Source: Syngnathus acus (taxonomy: Eukaryota > Chordata > Actinopteri > Syngnathiformes > Syngnathidae). Taken from it: a stretch of 64,000 nucleotides of DNA. Shown here piece after piece: positions 39,887 to 54,096 of the stretch. Below the pieces are notes generated by a model. It worked only from the letters and a program-made list of their open reading frames with translations. It was not told the origin of the DNA and did not search any database. Numbering within the stretch: position 1 is the stretch's first letter; each line of letters begins with the position of its first letter. Where the stretch lies: NCBI RefSeq assembly GCF_901709675.1, contig NC_051092.1, forward strand, positions 14,236,991 through 14,300,990, in the 5' to 3' direction. The translations under genes were made by a program, and so were the position numbers.

Positions 39887-41210
39887 CAGGGATGGGCAAA
39901 CTACGGCCCGCGGGCCACATCCGGCCCACGGGACCGTTTAATCCGGCCCGCCAACCCTGAATTAATTGTATTATTCAACTTTTTTTTTGTCATTTTGCCT
40001 GCAATGACTGCGTTTCCCCAGTAGATGGGGAACCGCTCGCCTGCGCATTTACTACCGGAAGCCGTGTCAGAAAGCTCGGTGCACACTCACAAGTGCGTGT
40101 ACGTACTCAGTAGTACGGACATGGCGCACTCGCGCTCTATTTGTATCAGTCCCGAATTTAGAGCGTGGGCTGTGACGACAGCATTCTTGTAATTCGCGCG
40201 CTGAGCTTTCAGATACAGTTTGACGCTAAAGCCACCCACAAACCTTCCCCTGGAATCCTTCTATTAAAATGAGTCGCCCAAGGAAAAGCAAGGTGGACAC
40301 AGTGCCGAGTGTTTAAAAAAGAGTGGCCAATTTGGCTCGACGTACGCGACGTGACATTCAGCCACATGAACGTCAACATCAACCCGTCACAGATCGAGGT
40401 AAACGGACCAACACCTCGGATCTCTCCTAAGAATTGCCACAACAAATTTTACTCCAGACTATGACGCACTAGCAAAAAAGGGAGACCAACAACACTGTTC
40501 CCACTGAAAATGAAGGGGAGGCTCTCAAGTTTGTTGTAAAAAAATGCATTTTGAATATGATTTGTACACATAGCAGGGATTGAAACTAGCGACCATTCTC
40601 ATTTTCAAACAATGCAGGATGCCCAAGGACATTGATGCACCACCTGTTTGCGACTAATCTTAACCTGTAAAGTTCTTAAGGCTTACTTTAAGAAAGTGTT
40701 TCCCGTTTCCTCACCTCTGTTATCAGGTGTTTGTGAGTTAAAACTGCTCTGATTTTCAGATACCCCTCCCCGTGTTGCCGTTTTGATTACTTTATTTGGA
40801 TGTATGCTTTCACCGATTCTTCAAGATGATATATTTGGTCAGAATGTTTACCGTTTGATGTGATCTCATAAGATAAACATCTTTCATTAATCTGACCTGC
40901 AGGCACTGAAGTGATGGAGACTGTTATTCATAATAACAGTGTCGTATTTTATGAGAATCACTGATAACAGTTTTTTAGTGAATTTGTTTTTTTTTTAATG
41001 CTGTTAATAAATGCATTTGTTTTCAAAAAACTTGTTTGGAATATCCATGCTTTACTACCTACTAAAGGCCAAAATCTTTTATGCAATGACCTTTACAGGT
41101 CGCTTATATTACTTCACACAAACATTACGTCCATCTGCTCCTGGTTCGGCCCTCCGGTCCAAATTTAGAACCCAGTTCGGCCCGCGAGTCAAAAGGTTTG
41201 CCCACCCCTG
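39887..41210 (+). mobile_element. Decayed hAT (Charlie-like) element with remnants of a GTF2IRD2-type transposase
   Basis: The left end 'cagggatgggcaaactacgg' and the right end 'ggtttgcccacccctg' are inverted termini. The 8-bp flanks ggctaggg and ggctaaac share only five positions, so the duplication is decayed. At 40268-40335 a frameshifted stretch begins ATG and reads SRPRKSKVDT..CRVFKKEW, the start expected of GTF2IRD2/ZBED-related hAT transposases. At about 40340-40500 the C-terminal part reads VTFSHMN, TTNFTPDYDALAKKG. The middle of the transposase, including the catalytic region, is absent, and stops and frameshifts interrupt the rest. It is inactive. Confidence 0.75.
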
Positions 41211-43230
41211 GGCTAAACAAACAACATGTTTACTCGACCCTCTTCCAGACAAACTACTTAAAGAATTATTTCAAATTTTAGGACCGTCCGTCTTAAATAT
41301 AATCAATCTGTCTGTCTCCTCTGGGATAGTGCCAACAGCCTTTAAAACCGCTATCATTAAACCGTTACTTAAGCGACCAAATCTTGACCCGGACTGTCTC
41401 AGTAATTATAGGCCAGTTTCAAACCTCCCATTCATAGCAAAACTTCTTGAAAAAGTAGTAGCGCAGCAGCTTATTGATTACATGGTCGCCAATAATCGAT
41501 ATGACTCTTTTCAGTCTGGTTTTAGAGCTAATCATTCCACTGAGACAGCACTTGCTAAAGTGACTAACGATCTCCTCATAGCTATGGATTCAAACACTTC
41601 ATCTGTATTGTTACTACTCGATCTTAGTGCTGCCTTCGACACTGTAGACTTCGATATTTTATTAGGGCGTCTTAAAAGTTGTGTTGGTATTTCAGGGTCA
41701 GCACTAGGCTGGTTCCATTCCTATCTATCAGACAGGACGCACCGAGTGGTCCATGGCAATACGTCCTCTGAGCTCTATAATGTTACGTGTGGTGTCCCAC
41801 AGGGATCGGTACTCGGACCAATTCTATTTAATATTTATATGATTCCGCTTGGGGACATAATACGTAAATATAATATTAGTTTTCAATGCTACGCGGATGA
41901 CACCCAATTATATATGCCGTTATCGATGACAGATCCGCGGGATTGTTGTAATCTTGAGGCGTGCCTTGCGGAGATCAAGCAATGGATGTCTCTCAACTTC
42001 CTTCGTCTTAACCCAAATAAAACTGAGATGTTGATAATTGGTCCAACTCGTTATCAACATTTATTTAAGGAAACCACTATAACTATAGATAACCGTACTA
42101 TCACTCAGAGCGATACTGTAACTAATCTCGGGGTAATATTTGACCAAACGCTCTCCTTTCAAAAGCACATTAAGAATATAACCAGAATTGCGTTTTTTCA
42201 CCTTCGTAATATTGCAAAGATTCGTCCGATCCTCTCGACCGGTGATGCGGAAACTATTATACATGCGTTCGTCACGTCACGCCTGGACTACTGTAATATA
42301 TTATTCTCTGGTCTTCCTAAGTCCCGCATCAAAAGTCTACAGTTTGTACAAAATGCTGCTGCGAGGCTGCTCTCACGCACAAGAAAATTTGATCACATTA
42401 CCCCAATATTAGCCATTGGCTCCCGGTCCATTTAAGATGTGACTTCAAGGTTCTTCTATTAACCTATAAATCACTGCATGGCTTAGCGCCTTCATATCTC
42501 GTCGACCTAGTTGTTCCTTATGTTCCGTCTCGTAACCTTCATTCGCAAAACGCTAGTCTTTTAGTGACACCGAGGGCCAAGAAAATGTCTGCAGGGTCTA
42601 GAGCATTTTCTATTCGGGCTCCAGAGCTTTGGGATGCCCTATCAATGGATATTAGAACTGCTACCTCAGTAGAAACATTTAAGACACGTTTAAACACACA
42701 TTTCTATGATATGGCCTTTAATTAACCTGTAGTGGCCGATTCGGCTGGAGTTTGTTTTCTCTCCCTCTCCCCACCCAACCACCCTCCCCCACCCCTCCCC
42801 GGCTGGGGAGGTGGTTAGCTGGCACCCAAGCTGACAGCGGCTATCTGGATTCTCGTGGACCAATTCAGGATGGGGGAACTGCAGCTCAACCTCCTCGAAG
42901 ACACTGCCAGGACAATTGAGGGCTCCTCCGGCAGCTCTTCGCTTTGATTTGGACATCCACTTTTTCATTGATTTTCATATTATGTATTATTTGTGCCCTC
43001 TCTGCATCCATTGCAGCCTGGTGATCCTGAAAGGGGGATCCTTCCATCTGTGGTCCCTTCTCAAGGTTTCTCATTTCCCCTGGTAGGGGTTTTTTGAGTT
43101 TTTCCTTGCCCTTAAGCTTAAGATCAGGGGATGCCTTGAGATTAATTGTCAATTTTTGTCTATGTGAAGCCCTTTGAGACTGCTTGTGATTTAGGGCTAT
43201 ACAAATAAATTTGACTTGACTTGACTTGAC
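41211..43230 (+). mobile_element. 5'-truncated L2/CR1-like LINE with reverse transcriptase and TTGAC tail
   Basis: The frame from about 41217 encodes a non-LTR reverse transcriptase. Visible motifs are DPLPDKLLKELF, NYRPVSNLPFIAKLLEK, LLLLDLSAAFDTVDFDILL (first catalytic Asp), CGVPQGSVLGPILFNIY and the active-site box YADDTQLY. A small deletion near 42415 breaks the frame; the 3' part (LPVHLRCDFKVLLLTYKSLH...HFYDMAFN, stop 42723-42725) continues in another frame. The upstream endonuclease domain is missing. About 500 bp of 3' UTR ends in 'aataaatttgacttgacttg', a pentamer-repeat tail typical of these LINEs. The element is dead. The in-frame codons between 41011 and 41210 belong to the adjacent hAT element. 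Confidence 0.9.
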
Positions 43231-43985
43231 AAACCTTAACCACTTTGGGTGTCATTGTCTCCGAGTACGCCTAGATGGGACTGGCTCGTTTCTGAGAAAC
43301 AAGCTCAGTGCTCCCACTAATTCAACGTAATGGTGAGTTTTATTAATAAAATGTAATAAATAATGAATAAATGATTACTAATAAAAAAAATGTATGTCGT
43401 TTATACTTGTTTTTATGCCAGTCGTATCACTTTATTTCATCGTATTTATATATTTATTATAAATGTTTTATTTATTTATATGAATGTATTATTTATTTAT
43501 ATAAAGGCCGGTCCACGAAAATATTTCTGACACGTAACCGGTCCGTAGCGCAAAAAAGGTTGGGGACCACTGATCTAGTGGACCAGCATATAATTGTTCT
43601 TCCTATCACATATACTTTGTTGGCATAGATAGCAAGAACTAAAATACATTATTTGTAGTCTATGACGTTGACAAATGTATCTCAAATTTTCTTCCCCCAT
43701 TGAAATGAATGCACATGCTGTTAATCCATTTCAGCAATACACTGCTGCTATTTTGCAGCTGAGAGCAACTGGTGCGCTTCTTTTATCAGAAATGATTGAC
43801 AGTGACTTCCTCAGGTGGGTGGCAATTTAATACTACAACACACGCACAGTTCTGCTCTGCTTCACAGTAGCCTGAGATGAAACTCATACTTTCATGTTCA
43901 CAGCAAAAGAGAAAAGTAAATAAAAACAGGAGCAAAGAAGCCTGTTGTCCACCTGCCTGCAGATAGTCTGGATGGAGGTTTGATG
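43231..43985. other. Non-coding sequence downstream of lrrc10b
   Basis: AT-rich sequence with a hAT terminus at 43500-43585; it must contain the lrrc10b 3' UTR. No AATAAA was seen at short range on the - strand. Confidence 0.4.
43500..43585. mobile_element. Solo terminus of a hAT-like element
   Basis: 'ggccggtccacgaaaatatt' with downstream 'aaggttggggaccactga' matches the widespread hAT terminus reading CAGTGGTCCCCAACCTTTTT in the other orientation. Its partner terminus was not found. Confidence 0.5.
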
Positions 43986-46413
<2,428 letters not shown>

Positions 46414-47254
46414 CAGTGGAGCCTCGGTTTTCGAACGTCCCGGTTCTCGAACAAATCGGTATTCGAACAAAAAATTCGAGATTTATTTGCTTCGGATGTC
46501 GGACGAAATTCGGTTGTCGAACCTCGCGAGATGAGCCGAGAGGACCCGCATGCCAACTGACTCCGTTCGTTATTACGTTCTCGTTACTCTGAGGATTGCA
46601 TCAACTCTAATCATGCCTCCAAAGGAAGCAAGTGGGAGCAGTGAAGCCATCCTAAAACACAAAGACGCTCCTAAAGCAATGCGACACTGAGCGCCCGGCG
46701 CGCTGCAGTTGCGCGATCGGACCAAATTAAGCTCCCTGCGCACTGAGGTCCACTTAAATTTTTAGGATTTTAAAAATATTTTCGAAATTTTAGCGACCGC
46801 TCTGTCACAATAATGCGACCAGCGCGGTGCAGTTGCGCGGTCGGCGGCGCGCAACGGTTGCGCGTTCGGCAGTGCGCTGCAGTTGCGCAATCGGACAAAA
46901 TTAAGCTCCCTGCGCACTGATGTCCACTTAAATTTTGGAAAGTACATCAGGACTTTAAAAATATTTTCTAAATTTCAACGACGGCTCTGTCACAATAATG
47001 CGACGAGCGCGGTGCAGTTGCGCGGTTGGCGACGCGCTACGGTTGCGCGTTCAGCGGTGCGCTGCAGTTGCGCGATTGGACAAAAATGCGCAAATGAAAA
47101 AAATGCTTAAAAAAGGCGTTGTTGTTTTTTGGGCCTGGAACGGATTAATCTTTTCCCATTATTTGTAATGGGATAATATGATTCGGAATTCGAACGATTC
47201 ACTTCTCGAACAGCCTTCTGGAACGGATTGTGTTCGAAAACCGAAGCTCCACTG
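46414..47254 (+). mobile_element. Tigger/pogo-like element, 841 bp, TA target duplication, internal tandem repeats
   Basis: The 23-bp terminal inverted repeats begin 'cagtggagcctcggttttcg' on the left; the right end reads 'cgaaaaccgaagctccactg' and differs at one base. Both are flanked by TA. At 46613 an ATG starts PPKEASGSSEAILKHKDAPK and stops soon after, resembling the start of Tigger-type DDE transposases. The rest of the transposase is replaced by tandem GC-rich units with 'gctgcagttgcgcg' at about 46702, 46876 and 47061 (spacing 174 and 185 bp). It is non-autonomous. Confidence 0.8.
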
Positions 47255-49040
47255 TATTTGCAAGTATGTTTAACTAAACTTACAAAAGTCCCCTAGTTTG
47301 AGTTTAATGCTAGCACATAATTCAAATTGCAGTAGACAGTCTAACAAAACTCATATTGATGCCCTCTTAACAAAGACAACTAATATTATGTGTTGTCACT
47401 TATTTATGAAACTCTTCTTTATCATACACTGTGTTTGTATTATTCTGCCGTCTGGTGTCCAAGGCCATCACGATATCATAGGCATTGAAACATGAAATTA
47501 TTTTCTGTACTATGTTAATGTCATAATTTCAAAATGATGTTTGTCAAAAAAGTCAGATGTGTCTATGAAATGACTTCATCCTTCCAGACCACTATGTAAA
47601 TGTATTACGACTGTGAAGAAAAGCCTTGCAAAGCTGCTGGGGTCAGATGTTCAACGCCTCGATTTTTGAAGCGGCCCGGCGAGGAGGTGGCATGAGGGGA
47701 GAGGGGGGTGACTGGCTGCTTGAGGATAATCCTGTCTGATATGCTGATTTGCACTTTTCTGTTCCACATTGTCCTGAAATGACTCGGCCCGCTTAGAGCA
47801 GCAGACAACAGACGAGACAGCTGAAGAGGTCAATGAATGTGACTGTAGAGGTGAATGCAAATGAAAAAATGATGCCGTGGTAAATATCTGTGCATCTGTG
47901 ATGTGATCCTTTTTGTAGACAAATTATAATTAGATAGCATATTATATCATAGGAGAATGACTTACAATTGGTGTCTTTGATGCCTTTGATTGGAAGGGCG
48001 ACCAAATAGACACTATGCATGTAGACCTTCGTTGAGCTTTGAGAGCAGACCTCTTTCAAAGTGATGTCACATAGATATTGGCTTCAGAAATTTTAAAGAA
48101 GCACTAGACCTCGGGAAAGGAACTTCGGGACGAGAAGCAGAGGAATAGAGAGGCCCAACGTAGGTTATGAATCTCACAATATTTTCCAAACCCCCCCAAA
48201 AAGCTCTCTGCTTTTATATAAGCAATTTTGTTTGTCTTATCATTTTATTATTCATGTTTGATCTTTGAGTGTGGACTACAGCATGGAGAAACAAATAAAC
48301 TGTTGAATTTTGTTTAAAAAAAGAACAAGGTCATCGTGTTTGGCGTTTTTAAAAAGACAGCCTGTCAGTGTGCTTCATTACAGGTCGTTCTAATCTTTGG
48401 ACGGGCAATGTGTTGATTTGTTTTGTTTGATGACTGCAAATAGTGGCTTGATGGTACCGAGCAGCAAATAAAGCGAAGCACCCGTCTGACAACCTCTCGC
48501 TTGCACCGAGCTGACAGACAGTGACCCAATGAATCACTACACATGGAGTGTTTTCATGGCACTCCACCATGTTCCAAACGCAAATCATGTCATTTGAATT
48601 TTTTTGGTAATTTTTTTTTTTTTAGGACGATCACAGATGCGAGTACACGTGTTTTATCCACCTGAGCACAAGTGTCTGTCTGAGCTGCTCGTTTGTACTT
48701 CCTGCTGGTTGAGGTCAGTATTAAAATGCAGTCACAAAATGATTGCTTTAATTTGAATTGTTTAGTTAATAAATTGCATATATGGCTTAACACATTGGAC
48801 GGACAGACAGAAATACTAAATTTAAAATCTAGTTAGAACCATTATTAAATACTGCTAATACCTTTAATGTGAATTTACATCGGTTTGATTTTTAACTTTA
48901 ATAAGAAACGTGTATAATAGAAAAATTATAAGAAAAAATACATTAACACTAACTGCATACTAATGTTAAAGTAACAGTCGTCCATATTCATACAAGTAGA
49001 TGGGCGTATTTGACACATTTGGGCACCATGAAGCCGGTCC
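47255..49040. other. Non-coding interval between the Tigger-like element and fads2
   Basis: AT-rich sequence without a recognisable gene. The segment 48262-48320 ends in 'aacaaataaactgttgaatt' and an A-rich stretch, resembling a transcript 3' end, but I could not attach it to a gene. Confidence 0.4.
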
Positions 49041-49049
49041 TTTATTTAC

Positions 49050-49275
49050 TGTACGCCGATTGGTCCAAAAGCCGTCGGAAGATCGCCTCGGAATTTGTAA
49101 TGAATGACACCATGAAATAGTCAGCTAGGCAAAACGAGGTAAATACATTCTAATTCGGCAGTTGTTCACAATTTTATAAATGGATCCGAACAGGATGAGT
49201 GAGTTGTACAGGCGCGCCCGCGTGTGCTTCTAAAGCGCAGAGCGTGAGACCAACCCAAAATATGTGAGTCTATTA
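49050..49275 (+). promoter_or_regulatory. Probable fads2 promoter and non-coding first exon
   Basis: An inverted CCAAT box lies in 'cgccgattggtcc' (gattggt at 49058-49064), an NF-Y-type site as described for vertebrate fads2 promoters. About 200 bp downstream 'ccaacccaaaatatgtgagt' provides a good splice donor (gt at 49264), and an acceptor 'tgtgctttag' lies at 49688, 16 bp before the start codon. This fits a 5' non-coding exon, inferred from sequence only. Confidence 0.45.
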
Positions 49276-49704
49276 TTTTATTTTATTTTTTGTCTTAACG
49301 CTCCAATCCTGCAGACAGAAACACCCTCGCAGTCGATATTGATATATTTGCGATTGATATTATTGCGATTAATGTGACAGTGCTAAAATGTGGTTTGGTA
49401 ACGTCGTATTCGTGTCTATTTTTGGACTATATTAATATTACAATATGACATGAATTGTAGCGGAGCTCAGGTGTGTAATCATGATGCACGTCCAATTTGA
49501 CATTAACAGCATCCCGCATATCAAATTCATCATAAATTATTTATGTGTCTGTTCCTCTGCTCATTGTCCTCGTTAACTTGCGTTACAAGCAGGCTGCGAG
49601 CACACAGCAACGGGTAAAAAAAAAAAAAAAAAACGTAGCTGTCTACACAGCACACTGTACCAACTTTCCCAGCCACTGTGTGCTTTAGACTGTGGCTCTG
49701 AGGA

Positions 49705-52700
49705 ATGGGTGCCGGGGACCAGCAGACAGAGCCAGCGGGAAGCGCTCTTTTCACCTGGGAAGAGGTGCAGAAACACTGCAGCAGAAATGACCAGTGGTTG
49801 GTGATCAATCGGAAGGTGTACTGCGTCACCGAGTGGGCCAAGAGGCATCCTGGAGGCTTTCGGGTCATCCGGCATTATGCTGGAGAGGATGCCACGGTAT
49901 GTGATGCTTGGGATTTTTTTGTGTGATGTTTTTATAAAAAAAAACATTTTTTTTGTCTAGGAAGCGTTTACTGCTTTTCATCCTGACAAGAAGTATGTGC
50001 AACGCTTTTTAAAGCCCTTGCTGATTGGAGAGCTGGCGGAAACAGAACCTAGCCAAGACAGAGAGAAAAATGTAAGAACCATCAAAATTGTTTTTTGGAA
50101 TAAGAATTAAAAATAATCTTTCCTAATTTTCATCCATCACAACTGCTCTTGCGCTTACAAAAGTCACATGACCAAATATTGTGGCCACCAATGCCTCTTT
50201 ACATCCTCTGTTGGGCCTTTTTGAGGATGGTATTCATGTAGGTCTCCAACTTCAGGTCTTGAGTGACTTGAGGGTCTCAACGGTTGGATTTCCGAAATCC
50301 TCACGGTGCGTGTTTATGCTCCTCCCCGTTTTCCAGGTTGCAGTCATCCAGGACTTCCGGGCTTTACATGCATATGCAGAGCAAAAGGGTCTGTTTCGGG
50401 CCCACTCTTTGTTCTTCTTAGCCCATTTGGCTCACATCCTGCTGATGGAGCTCCTAGCCTGGTTGCTCATACGTCTCGGGGGGACCGGCTGGATCCCGAC
50501 GGCGCTCTGTTCCATCTTAATGGCAACTGCACAGGTAATAGCAACAACGTGACTACCTGTCGAGTTATTCTATGCAAAAACTGAGGCCTCTTTTCTCTTG
50601 TAAGATCCAGGCTGGATGGCTGCAGCATGATTTTGGTCATCTGTCTGTCTTCAAGAAATCCTCATGGAATCATCTTACGCAACAATTTCTCATTGGGCAC
50701 TTGAAGGTAACAGAACGTCTTGTACAACCCTAATGACGTGGAAGGAAAGAACGTTTTCTCATCTACAGGGAGGTTCTGCTAACTGGTGGAATCATCGACA
50801 CTTTCAGCATCACGCTAAACCCAACGTCTTTAGTAAAGACCCCGACGTCAACATGCTGAAGATATTTGTTGTCGGAGCCACTCAGCCTGTAGAGGCAAGT
50901 TTTACTTAATGGCTGACCTAGCCACCAGCACCCAACATGCTCCTGCCATCCTAACCCAGCAATCGTCTTTCTTTCACAGTATGGCACCAAAAAGATCAAA
51001 CTTCTGCCCTACAACCATCAGCACCACTACTTCTTCCTGGGTATTCTCCTATTCTTTTCCCTCTTTTAAAATACAATCTGAATCAATGAATTCAATGTTC
51101 CAATGTTTCGTTTTAGTTGGACCTCCACTGCTAATTCCAATTTATTTCCAACTTCAAATCATGCGTGTGATGATCTCACGGTGTGACTGGGTGGTAAGAG
51201 GACGCCTCTGCTCAATTGTGAATTTGGAAACAGTTAGGAAGAGGGTTTTTTTTTTTTTGCTCGTAAATATTTAAGACTAGCATGTTGTTAGGAAACTTGC
51301 TGACGAGTTAGCATGTTATTCGGAAACTTGCTAACAAGTTAGTTAGCTTGCGTGCTCAAAAACAATACCTCATTTGGAGGCCTTGGTCATTTGCATGCTA
51401 AATAATTCACTGATTTGTCTACCAAACTTTGTCAAAGTGGAGAACACTTAATATTCACTGTGTGGTATTGTACATTATTGATAACCGCTTCATTTCCCAA
51501 TAGGCTCTAGTTTAAAAATGGCTTCTATTTGGCTTTACTATGTAAGACAGAGTAAAGAATTATCATCGGTTCGTTATATTAAGACGTTTTTTTTTCTTCT
51601 GAAGGATATGGTCTGGTGCTTTTCTTACTACCTTCGCTACTTCAGTTGTTATGTTCCACTTTATGGTCTCCTGGGCTCAGTGGCGCTCATCATGTTTGTC
51701 AGGTAAGTGATTTAGTATTTCAATAAGCTCATGCCTTTTCAAATCATCTATTTGATGTAAAGTTAATGTGCTGTGGCTGCCAGGGTTGTGGGTTTAAATC
51801 ATTGCTGAATAATACTGTGGTGGAAAATGAGCCCTTGGTTACTCCCGAATGTGAAGTAAATGATTTAGTGCTGACCAAAGTCACACTATGCGACCATTAA
51901 CCGACAATATTACTTCGCAACGACGTGCTTAAGTGCGCGCTCATTCTTGTAGTCCATCTTACAAAGACGTTCGGAAGCTTGTGAATAATTCCAACATAAA
52001 TGAAGATGATTGTTGCCATTGCATATATTAGAAATTAATTTGTCTCAAAATACTCTTACTATTTCAATGACAGCAAACCTGTTGACGTCATGCTAACATT
52101 AGCACTTGATCCCACTGCTTGGATGCAATAAAGCATTTCCTTCATTTCTGTGTGTCCAATAAAACTGTGCAGCTCTGCTTACCTTTGGCTTTGACAGGAT
52201 AGCAGGGGCGTCGCAACTGTTGGAGGCTGTGTGTGTTTCTGAATTTGTCGTGCTTCACAGTTTTTGTCCTGCCATCATTGGCAAGTGGCTCGCTCAAGAG
52301 CTTCAGCCAGCCTTGCTTCCAAATCAGGGGAAGAGAAACCCTCTGTGGAGAGGTTATAGACACATTTTCAGAAATAGGAAAAAAATCCTTGATTGTTTTA
52401 ATTTCATACTTGATGATTGGACAGGTACCCTAGAGACCCGATAGTTGGTATACAAACAACAAAAAAGGGCATTTTCTATAGTTACAGTACTTGTGCATAG
52501 GTCATGTAACAGTAACCACCTGCAGAGGCCACTGTTGTTCAACTAAATCCATCAAACAAATCAAATCGTTCAATCTTTACCTTCAAGGTCATCGTTTTGG
52601 TGTGCTTCTCAGGTTTCTAGAGAGCCACTGGTTCGTGTGGGTGACTCAGATGAATCACCTCCCCATGGACATTGACCACGAGAAGCATCAAGACTGGCTC

Positions 52701-53177
52701 AGCTTGCAGGTGCTAGCTTGGAAATCTAGTCAACTTTTATTTTGTTGTCACTACTTCAGAATCATCGTGTGTCTCGTTTGTGCTTTAGCTACAAGCCACC
52801 TGCAACATTGAGACGTCCCCCTTCAACGACTGGTTCAGTGGGCATCTCAATTTCCAGATAGAACATCAGTAAGTCCTTTAAGCAGGATAGCAAGAAACTT
52901 GTGAAGCTAAATGGCTACATTGTGCGTTGCAGTCTTTTCCCAACCATGCCGCGTCACAACTACCACCGGGTGGCGCCACTGGTGCGCGCCCTGTGTGAGA
53001 AACATAAAATTTCTTACCAAGTGAAAACAATGGGGGAAGGTCTGGTTGATGTCTTCAGGTAACATCTGCTATTTGGACAAAAATCCATCTTGGTGTTTTA
53101 ACCACTTGCTGTCTTCATTTTGCAGTTCACTGAAGACTTCAGGGAGTCTGTGGCTTGATGCATATCTTCATAAATGA
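49705..53177 (+). CDS. fads2: Front-end fatty-acyl desaturase (Fads2 type), 439 aa, 12 coding exons
   Basis: The enzyme introduces double bonds between an existing one and the carboxyl end of polyunsaturated fatty acyl-CoA in the ER membrane, as part of EPA/DHA and arachidonate synthesis. Exons: 49705-49896, 49961-50071, 50337-50534, 50605-50706, 50769-50894, 50980-51040, 51117-51193, 51605-51702, 52613-52709, 52789-52868, 52933-53058, 53126-53177. The N-terminal cytochrome b5 domain carries the haem motif HPGG (48-51). The three iron-binding boxes are intact: HDFGH (175-179), HFQHH (212-216) and QIEHH (377-381). There are four hydrophobic segments. Residues 274-277 are FQLQ, closer to the F-x-x-Q pattern of delta-6/delta-5 fish enzymes than to YNYN of delta-4 enzymes. 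Exon 5 ends GAG followed by GCAAGT, a GC-AG intron. The start fits [10 protein letters not shown], typical for the family. Substrate specificity is not proven. Confidence 0.95.
50895..50979 (+). other. GC-AG intron of fads2 (intron 5)
   Basis: The exon side reads CCTGTAGAG and the intron begins GCAAGT; the acceptor is 'tctttctttcacag' at 50979. The join gives [17 protein letters not shown], exactly where the family is continuous. No GT donor nearby keeps the frame. Confidence 0.85.
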
Positions 53178-54096
53178 TCATTTTCATACATTAGCTTTTT
53201 TTTTTGTCTGGGATTGTATTGTATTTGATTCTGTACTATAAAATGGAGTGTCTACCCTGATTTTCTTGGGGACTGATGTAATTTCTTTTTTACATCTTTT
53301 AATAATCAAAGGGACCACATTGTTGTCAAACTACAGTGATGTCATGGAATATTGATGATTTCGACGTCCACCAAAACCAAAATGAATTATAAGATTGTTT
53401 AACATCAAATATTTGCCAGCTTTTAATCAGGTTGTCTTGCACTGGTTTTCCATCCTATTTACAATCCTTTTGATTTGGACTCAATCTTCATTTACATAAT
53501 TGAAGCACAACAGTATAAATACAAATTCACCCGTGCAGACAAACGACACGAAAATTGACGGCATTTGACGATCATTTACAGATTCCATGCAGAATTAAGG
53601 TGATGATTCAAATGTAGAATATGAACCTGTAATGCTTTTTGTATCTCCCGATTCATTCTGTAAACAGCAATATGCAAATTCATTGGCTATACATACACCA
53701 TAAGAAAAATGTGTCAAACTTCCTGGCACAAATTACACAACAACCTTATTCACCGATTGATATTGCCATTAAGCATCAACATGCGCCATATCGCCTTTCC
53801 AAGCATGTTCTGTATTTTACATAAATGTTGCGCGCACCCAAAACTGTACATTTGCTGATCCACACAGGTTGAGACAATTTAAAATTAGCTTGCACATGTA
53901 CAAAATGGGAGATAATAAATACCGTATTGGCCCGAATATAAGACGATGTTTTTTGCATTGAAATAAGACATTCATTAAGTCAAATAAGTCTTACATTCGG
54001 AGTCTAGACATTATACCCATTCACTTGTGCGCAGCGTTAAGTTAAAGGTTGCTGGCACCGCCTCACAGAGGCATTCTGGTCAAATGGGACGAGCCT
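53178..54096. other. fads2 3' UTR and interval to the Myb/SANT-like gene
   Basis: Non-coding. The first clear AATAAA on the + strand is at 53914-53919, inside a repeat-like segment 'accgtattggcccgaatata' (53921 on), so the real fads2 poly-A site is uncertain. The Myb/SANT-like gene ends from the other strand at 54097, making the two genes convergent. Confidence 0.45.

Noticed and set aside
41011-41216. N-terminal about 70 codons of the 474-codon open frame as part of a gene
   Set aside because: They come from the 3' end of the neighbouring hAT element (terminal sequence ends at 41210); the homology to reverse transcriptase starts only around TTCLLDPLPDK.
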